Source: Schoenoplectus triqueter
Lineage: Eukaryota > Streptophyta > Magnoliopsida > Poales > Cyperaceae
Assembly: GCA_964058805.1 (NCBI GenBank)
Contig: CAXKVV010000655.1
Location: 1-26,952, forward strand
Direction of reading: 5' to 3'
DNA: 26,952 nucleotides
Position numbers and translations under genes: made by a program. The notes beneath the pieces were generated by a model. That model was given only the letters and a program-made list of their open reading frames with translations, searched no databases and was not told where the DNA came from. Below, one piece after another: positions 19,810 through 26,952 of the stretch (positions within the stretch are counted from its first letter, which is position 1; every line of letters starts with the position of its first letter).

Positions 19810-21862
19810 TGTAACAGCCACAATGAAGGTAATTATATTATCAACTGTTTCATAATTATGAATCATATAGGGGCTTCGTTGCAAATTAAATTAAAAAAAT
19901 AATAAAGAGAACAGGCCACGTTTTTCTCTTCCGTACATGATATTTATCCCACTAGAAAAAAAATTAATTAAATTAGAATAGAGAGCAAATCTGGTGACAC
20001 GTTGGAGTCTCTTTTCTGTGCACGTGGCTAGTGTGAAGCGGTGGCGTAACCTGTTAATCCCTTAACCCTTTCGAATAGGAAAGAGAGAATGAAAGAGGAA
20101 ACAAAAATAAAGGAAAGAAGAAAACAAAACAAAACAAAAAAAGACTACAGAGAAAGAGAGAGAGAGAGTTAAAAAGGAAATATTATTTCATTCGTCTATT
20201 CGACAAAGTATGCATATTCAAGTATTCAATAATTGCGAATTCGATTAGTTGGATGGGCTAATGCAAGGTATTTACATATCTTATACCTCGAGTATTGATT
20301 ATAGTTGTTATCATCAGCTGATTACTTCAGACAAAAGATTTGATTTGACAATTATTTTAAATATGTGAATTGATTGAATATCAAAATAGAATTTAAAAAG
20401 TGGTAATCAGATTGGACATGAATTATGAAGGTGGTTTGGATATTTTTAATTGATGCAAGGAATGAATAAACTGATTAAATAAATTGGATATGCAAGTTTA
20501 AATACGATAATTGATCTGGACTCTGGCCAGAACATTGGATTTAGAAAAAATAATGAATAATCTCATAGCTATGTTTCGAAATCATTTGAAATAATTGATG
20601 AAAGAAGATTAATAAATATCATCGTGGTTGAGATAGGTGTCGTGATCGGATTCAAGGAACATCGTGTATCCAATCATAAATTGAGATTATTTCGAATAAG
20701 GTAATCAGACTTCTCTATAACTTATATTTTATTTTATCATATTTTATATTTTATTTTATCATATTGTTTAGATTGATTGACCTGTGATTGATATATGGAT
20801 TAAAGATCTAAATTGCTTGGATTTTGAAAATAAAAATAATAATTATCATTTAATGCATATTGTCAGTTATATTTTTGTCTTGCATCATATGCATTACACG
20901 ATAAATGATTATGAATAGGTCATTTTGTCTGGTATCCGTTTAAACTATTTTCGTAATTGAAATTCTTGTGTGGTTTGGACATGTGGACGCTACAGAATAA
21001 ACTCATGTGTGGGGTACCCTGTGGGTCTGAATTTTATATGAAAAAGTAATATATACGTGGTAAATGGTCGCAACCTGACCTCGAAAAATGATTCACTATG
21101 CGCATACTGAATTTGTCCTCTTATTGTAACCCAAAACCGATTGGGTAAGGGGGTTATATTACTTATTCTGGGTCTATGCATTGTTGAGCTTGCCTTTGAG
21201 CCGATTGACTTGATATGTCCGAATATGTTTTATTTGATATGTCTGTATGATTTTGCTTTGCATCTGAATTAATCTGATCTGAACTAAAATCAAACTATTA
21301 AGGGGTATAAGCTTATGACACAATAGATGTGGATTGAAAAGTCCGAACACATCGGATGTGTGTACCAGACTAAGTAATTTGTGTCCTTTACCAACATATC
21401 TAATATGAGCTATTTGATTTTTGATTGCCTCTATTAAACAAATTCATTTGAGATTTTATTTTAGTTAATGTGCATGCATTATAAAGTTATATATTTTGAT
21501 AATTAGAAAATAATGGATTGTGTCTTCTTATTAAAATAAAGGAAATACGCATAGTAATTATGATATATGATATAGTTTTCAATTAATAAGAGAAATGCAT
21601 TTAAATGTCGATTTTACTATTTTTATTTTAATTATTATAATTGCATATGGAGTACTTATTTGACTAAATATAAATAATATATTTTATATATAAACTTATT
21701 ATAGAGAAGTTGCGTCGTAAAATAACCAGTTACTGAGCTTTATAAGCTGATTCCGTTTTGTTTCTGTCTATTTTTCTTTTATGTTGGCGACGTAGGTTGG
21801 CTGATCGTCAGATGAATGCAGAAAATACTGGTTCTGTAGCGCACCGGTCTCGGAGTGTTACA
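19810..21862. mobile_element. Putative solo LTR, ~2.05 kb
   Basis: The segment starts TGTAACAGCC, ends GAGTGTTACA, and is flanked by the same 5 bases, AAATT (19805-19809 and 21863-21867). TGTAACA/TGTTACA ends with a 5 bp duplication are typical of plant Ty3/gypsy LTRs. No gag-pol reading frame, primer-binding site or second LTR is present, so it reads as a solo LTR left by recombination between two LTRs. The sequence alone does not fix the lineage. Confidence 0.6.
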
Positions 21863-21867
21863 AAATT

Positions 21868-22184
21868 ATTTTGAAATTATTGGATAATTACATTGACTTA
21901 TAATCGCATCTCTTCATTCCTTCAATGAATATTGCAGCCAATATTTAGGTTTCTGTCCATAAATTGTCATTCATTCCGGGACATGAAAACAAGTATCTGA
22001 AAGAGGTGAGGCCAAAGGGAACAATGTGAAAAAAAACTTTTAAAAGTAAACTTTGATTGGATATGGAGATAGCTGTAACAGCAAAAAGTGAAGGATCTTG
22101 GAGTTAATGGGAAATTAAAGACGACAAGCAATTCACGCACTTGAAAGGATCAAATGCTGCGCCTAAATGGTTAGGCTTTGCTGG
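21868..22184. other. Intergenic DNA
   Basis: No gene or classifiable repeat is visible. A short hairpin, GCCTAAATGGTTAGGC, lies just before the next MITE. Confidence 0.5.
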
Positions 22185-22560
22185 GCGGATGTAGAATGTT
22201 GATGGGTATAATTAATCATTTTGTAATAGTTTATGGCATTCAAATTTGTTAGCTAATTATATACTAAATAAAAAAATTAATTTAATATATATTTTTATTT
22301 AATAAAAAATATTAAAATAATATCCTTTTACATATTAAAAATAACAAAAAATTCAAAATAATAAATAAATCGATGAAGAAAAATTTTCTCTACGGAATCT
22401 TTGTATAATTATTTTTTCTCAATAAAAATAATCAAATAATTCAGGGGAATAGATATTAATTCCAAATGGATTAGATTAGAAAATATTCAGCTAAAAACAC
22501 TATTTTTCAAAATAAAGGAATCGGCAGGCTATACGTGCATCTGCCCCGCTTTCCCGTCAC
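22185..22560. mobile_element. hAT-type MITE (copy 2 of 3), diverged
   Basis: The ends GCTGGGCGGATGTAG and, reversed, GCGGGGCAGATGCA correspond to those of the copy at 3251-3656. The interior has the same landmarks (AATCAAATAATTCAGG, CACTATTTTTCA). The flanking duplication is decayed (GCTTTGCT versus GCTTTCCC at best). This is the oldest-looking of the three copies. Confidence 0.72.
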
Positions 22561-22765
22561 CGATTCAAGACTTGAAGGGTACGTGGCTCTCCAAATCAAG
22601 CATAAAATTTCCTGGTTAAAAATCCAAAACTAAATAATTTTTAGGTTAAGTGCATAAAGAGACATTCATAAACAATGACCATCCGATGGATATTTGACTA
22701 GAAAAATATCGAGTATAATGGCATCAAATTGTTAATGATGGGATGCAACTAAGATAACAAAGTGG

Positions 22766-22968
22766 GGGAGGTGTAAATCATTTTGAATCAAAAAAAATGA
22801 TTTAAAGTCTTCTAAAACGGTTGATTTTGCATCGAAATTCATATTTTTTTAATAAAATTTAAGTTCAAAATTTGTACTTTCAATAATCATTATGAATCTC
22901 GATTCAAAATCAACGATTCTAAAAGACTTTGAACTAATTTGTTTGATTCAAAGTGCTTTAAACCTCCT
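22766..22968. mobile_element. Short fold-back MITE H, ~200 bp
   Basis: GGAGGTGTAAATCATTTTGA at the left pairs with the reverse of CTTTAAACCTCC at the right. Pairing continues through TTTGAATCAAA, AAAGTCTTCTAAAACGGTTG and GATTTTG to the centre. Exact borders and target duplication are unclear. It has no coding capacity. Confidence 0.75.
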
Positions 22969-24014
22969 AATACTCGGAAAATACATCAACTCAATGATTG
23001 ATTGGCATTGACTTGATCCGAGTCAAATAAGTAGCTATCATAAAGCGACTTTGAATATTTTTCATTTGTTATAAGAAAACAAAACTTTGTTCATATTAAG
23101 TTGCCCCCTTGGTGCGCCGTGAATGATGAAATATTCGATTTGGCATCTTAGTCAACTTATTTCGTAATCAATAAAAGCGATGTGTGGGAGCCCAATATTG
23201 AACGAGACAAAATACGCCGAATACTACGAACTTTTCACATGTTACAAATTGATTATCGACAGGAATTTCTCTTTAAAATTGTTTTCTTTCAGGCACTAAA
23301 TTTTATTTTTTGGTCTCGTCATGTCCCAAAAAAAACAGCTGTAAACTTGACGTTGAATATTTGCAAAACTAGGCCCAAAATATAACAGATTGACACTGAA
23401 TATTTGCAAAACTTCATCTTGTAAGGCCCAATCTTGTTTTTGGATATTAGACTTATAAGGCCAGTTCTAGTGCGAAGAAAAATAATTAAAGAGTATTCAC
23501 ATTTCATATTAAATTGATTGTCAAATCTCATTTAACAATTATTATTTGAATTTTAAAAATATAGAGATTAAATAAAATTAAATAATTATTTAAATTTGAC
23601 AATCTATTTGACAAATCATATCAATAAAGAAATAAAAAATTAATTACAATAATACTATTTTGACAATTTTATTCTATTAAAAAATGTCACTCTTAAAACA
23701 GATTATCAATTTTATAACGTAACATAAACTTTTACTTTTAATAATCATGAATGCACTAAATGCTCTAAAGAACAACTTAAATCTCCTTCGAAAAACTCAA
23801 TCATTTTAGCCTCAATTTTCTGAATTGCAACTTCACATCATATAGATTCGGAGTTGTAGTGTATTTTTCTCATTCGGTTCGGTATATCATAAAGAAGCAT
23901 GTTTCGTGGAAAGAGACAAAATATATGTATAAAAGCCCATATAAAATGCCATAATGGCCTCTCTTCAGCAGATGGTATTAATTTAAGGCATTCGGCCTCA
24001 TGCTGCCAGGATGC
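22969..24014. other. AT-rich intergenic DNA
   Basis: No gene is seen. TGAATATTTGCAAAACT occurs twice (about 23353 and 23397). Between about 23465 and 23790 there is weak inverted similarity (TCTAGTGCGAAGAAAAATAA against the reverse of TTATTAA/TTAATAATCATGAATGCACTAAA), which may be another old MITE. Confidence 0.4.
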
Positions 24015-26744
24015 TTAGCTATCTTCAATAGTCGATGCATTTGTGACAGTGAATGCTGAATCCATGAACTGTTTGTGAAGAAAGAAGTAATAAAATAAAG
24101 AAAACAAAAAGTTATCAGCATAGTAGAGAAATAACAAAAAATATAAATGGTGGGGATCACTTGACAATCGGTTTATGTTGATACTGTTGAAAATGAATTT
24201 TCAAATAAATATTAAAAAAATCTTAAAAATAGAAATTTTTTTATGAATATATTTTTCTACTTATAGATTGATGGTGATTCAAATTTCATGAAATTTCATT
24301 ATCATTTGATATTCTATCATGGACCATCAAAATTTTATATAATTTACAATAGTTATAATTTGACGGTCTTTGATGGACTATCAAATGATAATGAAATTGT
24401 ATGAAATTTAAATCACTATTAATCTATAAATAAAAAACATATTTATAAGTTTTTTTTATTTTTAAGATTCATTTTGTATTTATTTAAAAATTCATTGTCA
24501 AGATTATTAAGTGATCCCTTCCCAATTATAAATATCAATCTTAGAGGTCTTGATATCAGGAAGAGTGTTATTCTCTACCAGTTGCGCCTAAACAAGTATT
24601 CAGTTGGTAATAATTTGAACTTATTATGATTATTGAACATTGAGACAGGTATATTCCATGATAAATTGTTCGCACGTAACTACCTTTCCAATAGACATCA
24701 CTTGTTGATTGATGGGTTCCATGAACTTTAAGTTGACATCAATAGGCCAAACCTACAAAGAACCAGCATATTGTTAGCAACTTGATATAAATTTTAGTCC
24801 AATTACAAAAAGAAATGATCATACTCTTGATATGCCAGCAGAATTCTTAACAGGTTGACAGGGGTGAAGCTATAGTCTGGTAAGTGGGGCCACAACACTA
24901 GATTTTGCCAAAAGGGCAAAGAAACAAATAGTCCAAGCTAAAGGCTTCCAATTAGAACAGCAAATGGACAACAAATGCTCAGCAATGGTAGATGCAAAGA
25001 GGTGAACCGGAAAATGAATGGTTAACCTTTCCAATTTTACTGAAGAGTGAGAGCAATGGGGGTGTATGATATGGCTTGTGTGGGGCATGAATTATGATAT
25101 ACAGACTTGGACTTTAACAAATTGACACTCAGTTACAAAAAATACTCATGTAACTCCAAACGATTGTAAGATTATGCACACCCTATGATATTTTCTGGCT
25201 TGACATCTGTTGGGGATAGATACAATCTATAAAAATCAGTAAACGTCAATGACATCAGTGTGGCAGGTTGTTAAGGGAGCCAAAAGAGAAAAATTACCAA
25301 ATTGGATTTCTTATCATTTATGATCGTAATTCGTAATACAAAGTATCTAAAGGTAGCCTCGTACCATCTTATACTCACGAGCCCACCAATTCATAGAGTA
25401 ACATTGCATATGATATTAGTTTCGAAATAAATGTAAAAGCTTACTTTCAGACCAAGAAGCCTCACTGGAGCCATCTGTCCTGGTACAATGCACTCTGGAC
25501 CCGCAGCTTCCAGCTCAGCCTCCATTGCCAACCCTTCTTTTACTGGATTTGGATGCTGAAAAAAAAATTCAGTCCATCATGGTAATCAGAAGAACATTAC
25601 TTTGAATGGACATAATACACTGCAGCATCGATAATTCAACAGGAAAGAAGTGATGGACATACTATAATGCAGTATCGGTAATTTAATACAACAACAACAA
25701 CAAAGCCTTTAATCTCAAATAAATTAGAGTAAACTAGAAATGAAACCCAATCGAGCATAAGATAGAATCAGTAATTTAATAACCCATTTAAAATAAACAA
25801 AACTCGTCTTGAGAAAACTACACAGGAACAACAGAGTTTAAGCAAGTACAACAGATATCCTTGTCTTGTTTCATGTTGAACTGTTTAATTCCCACTCTTT
25901 CCGATAAGAGGCGGATTTAGCTTATACTAGGGGTCAACTCTCTTTGAATTTAAAATATAGTATTTTTAGATTAAAATTTTGTTAATCTGATCTCCCGATC
26001 AAATTTCTAATCCCTAAGAATTGTTTGATTATTTTTCATTGAGAAAAAATATTTAATATCATGAATAATGAAAGAATTATATAAAAAATTTTAAATATAA
26101 AGAAAGAATTATATAAAAAATTTAAAATATAAAGTCTAGGAAATTTTTTTATCGCTATGATTATTTATTATTTTTATCTTTTATTTTTTATTATTTTTAA
26201 TATATATAAAATATTATTTTAATATTTTTATTTAATATCCAAAGTTTAAACCTACTGAATCGATTACTGACCGAACAAAAATCAATCCGCCCCTGTTTCC
26301 GATAATACATCAAGTTACACTTGTGAAGACACGGAAAGAGAGCGAACTAGATGACCAGATTTGCTTCACAAAATCCTCCAAAATAATCAAATATCTGATG
26401 CCTGGACTAATTTTTTCTTTTGAGAGAAAGATGCCTGGACTAATTTTAGTCCTTGGTTTACCAACCATCCTATCTCAATCGATGACATTGGACAAACGAA
26501 CAAAACTGAGAGAATTAGGCTTATCCAAAAGGCACAAAGATGCAGAAATAATCAGAAGAAGACGATACGGTACCTTCATGACTTGCAAAGCGTAAGTGGA
26601 GGTAGGGTTCTGTGGAACGCAAAGCACGGGGCCGTTGTGGATACGTGGAACCGGCTTCTTCCCGCCGGGAGCTGATCTCCATGGCACATCGTCGGAAAGA
26701 AGAGCGTGCTTAGGGGCGGAGGCGAGTCCGGCGACCGGAGACAT
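24015..26744 (-). CDS. Uncharacterised plant protein, 4 exons, 134 aa
   Basis: Coding exons in reading order are 26744-26574, 25555-25445, 24752-24684 and 24068-24015. All introns are GT-AG and all junctions are in phase 0; the join gives 134 codons and a TAA stop. I chose the ATG at 26744 because the frame upstream of it has a stop (TGA at 26765-26763) and no earlier ATG. The first exon is Pro/Gly-rich (VPRIHNGPVLCVPQNPTSTY). The second is acidic and contains AAGPECIVPGQMAPVRLLG. The third reads VWPIDVNLKFMEPINQQV. I see no signal peptide, membrane segment or known catalytic motif. The composition and clean splicing suggest a conserved plant-specific protein, but I cannot name it or give it a function. 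Intron 3 holds a MITE; intron 1 holds a hAT MITE and a LINE tail. Confidence 0.75.
24153..24518. mobile_element. Fold-back MITE G in intron 3 of the 134-aa gene
   Basis: GGGATCACTT at the left is matched by AAGTGATCCC at the right. The arms pair over most of 366 bp, for example GAATTTTCAAATAAATA against TATTTATTTAAAAATTC, and TCATTATCATTTGAT against ATCAAATGATAATGA. No clear target duplication is seen. It has no coding capacity and leaves the exons intact. Confidence 0.82.
25621..25690. repeat. Short direct repeat (~48 bp apart) in intron 1
   Basis: TGCAGCATCGATAATTCAACA (in part) and TGCAGTATCGGTAATTTAATA are similar and lie about 48 bp apart, next to the LINE tail. It is probably a local duplication that predates the LINE insertion. 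Confidence 0.5.
25689..25770 (-). mobile_element. 5'-truncated RTE-type LINE tail in intron 1 of the 134-aa gene
   Basis: An 82 bp insert is flanked by the exact 11 bp duplication GTAATTTAATA (25678-25688 and 25771-25781). Read on the minus strand it ends GATTAAAGGCTTTG followed by (TTG)n, the typical 3' end of plant RTE-clade non-LTR retrotransposons. Only the tail was copied. Confidence 0.75.
25906..26295. mobile_element. hAT-type MITE (copy 3 of 3), intron 1 of the 134-aa gene
   Basis: An exact 8 bp duplication, TTTCCGAT (25898-25905 and 26296-26303), flanks 390 bp. The ends are AAGAGGCGGATT and, reversed, CAGGGGCGGATT. It is in the opposite orientation to the copies at 3251 and 22185, as shown by AATTGTTTGATTATTTTTCA and TTGAGAAAAAATATTTAATA-like sequence, which are the reverse of landmarks in the other two. 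It has no coding capacity. Confidence 0.88.
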
Positions 26745-26952
26745 GGATTTGACAACCACCACTCAACAGATTATTTATGTAGATGAGTATTGGAAGAACG
26801 GAGACGACTCCGCTTCAAGCCTTCAAGTCAGAAAAGCTCTTGTTTATTGTTGTCTTCTTTTTCTTTAAACAAATGATGAAATTATCAGAGGCCTTTATCT
26901 GAGTGCCATTTGCGCGGGTGAAATTTGATATTTTTGGATAAGAGGAAGATAT
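26745..26952. other. 5' UTR and proximal promoter of the 134-aa gene
   Basis: On the minus strand this leads into the ATG at 26744. No specific element can be named with confidence. Confidence 0.45.

Noticed and set aside
19810..21862. Reading this segment as a full LTR retrotransposon
   Set aside because: No gag or pol frame, primer-binding site or second LTR is present; at most it is a solo LTR.
26745..26762. Upstream GTG start that would add six residues to the 134-aa protein
   Set aside because: A plant nuclear gene is expected to start at ATG. The first in-frame ATG is at 26744, and a stop lies directly upstream of the GTG.

Overview
This window looks like nuclear DNA of a flowering plant. 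The base composition is very AT-rich, genes have GT-AG introns, and the sequence is crowded with class II transposons, MITEs, microsatellites and an LTR remnant. The coding content that can be read is a purple acid phosphatase, a FAR1-type Mutator transposase, a small GRF zinc-finger protein and a short uncharacterised plant protein. I cannot place the species.

Layout. (1) 329-10168, minus strand: an eight-exon purple acid phosphatase (PAP) gene that can be spliced in silico into an uninterrupted 467-residue protein. Its first intron is about 6.85 kb and holds a hAT MITE (3251-3656), an inverted-repeat MITE (about 4464-4806) and a complete 4.8 kb Mutator-like element (4845-9661). That element has 533 bp near-identical terminal inverted repeats (TIRs) and two convergent genes, a GRF zinc-finger/coiled-coil/membrane protein (5726-6145, plus) and a FAR1-type transposase (6571-8952, minus). 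(2) 10169-11485: the PAP upstream region, with a P1BS-like motif, a 144 bp fold-back repeat and a ~790 bp triplet microsatellite that never loses its 3-bp phase. (3) 11486-24014: gene-free DNA. It contains a chain of three fold-back MITEs separated only by (TA)n tracts (12968-14261), a 100 bp tandem duplication, a hAT element and a MULE-type MITE inserted in the same few bases (17074-18071), further MITEs, and a 2.05 kb solo LTR (19810-21862). (4) 24015-26744, minus strand: a four-exon gene for an uncharacterised 134-residue protein whose introns carry a MITE, a hAT MITE and a short RTE-type LINE tail.

The most interesting object is the Mutator-like element. Its layout parallels maize MuDR (two convergent genes, each starting just inside a TIR), but the second gene encodes a GRF zinc-finger membrane protein. 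It sits in a (TA)n microsatellite. Several MITEs in the window also sit in (TA)n tracts and end in similar terminal bases (TTAGACTAT-like), so they may be non-autonomous partners of this transposase type. All exon coordinates were derived by hand from splice signals, reading-frame continuity and family knowledge; no search or alignment program was run.
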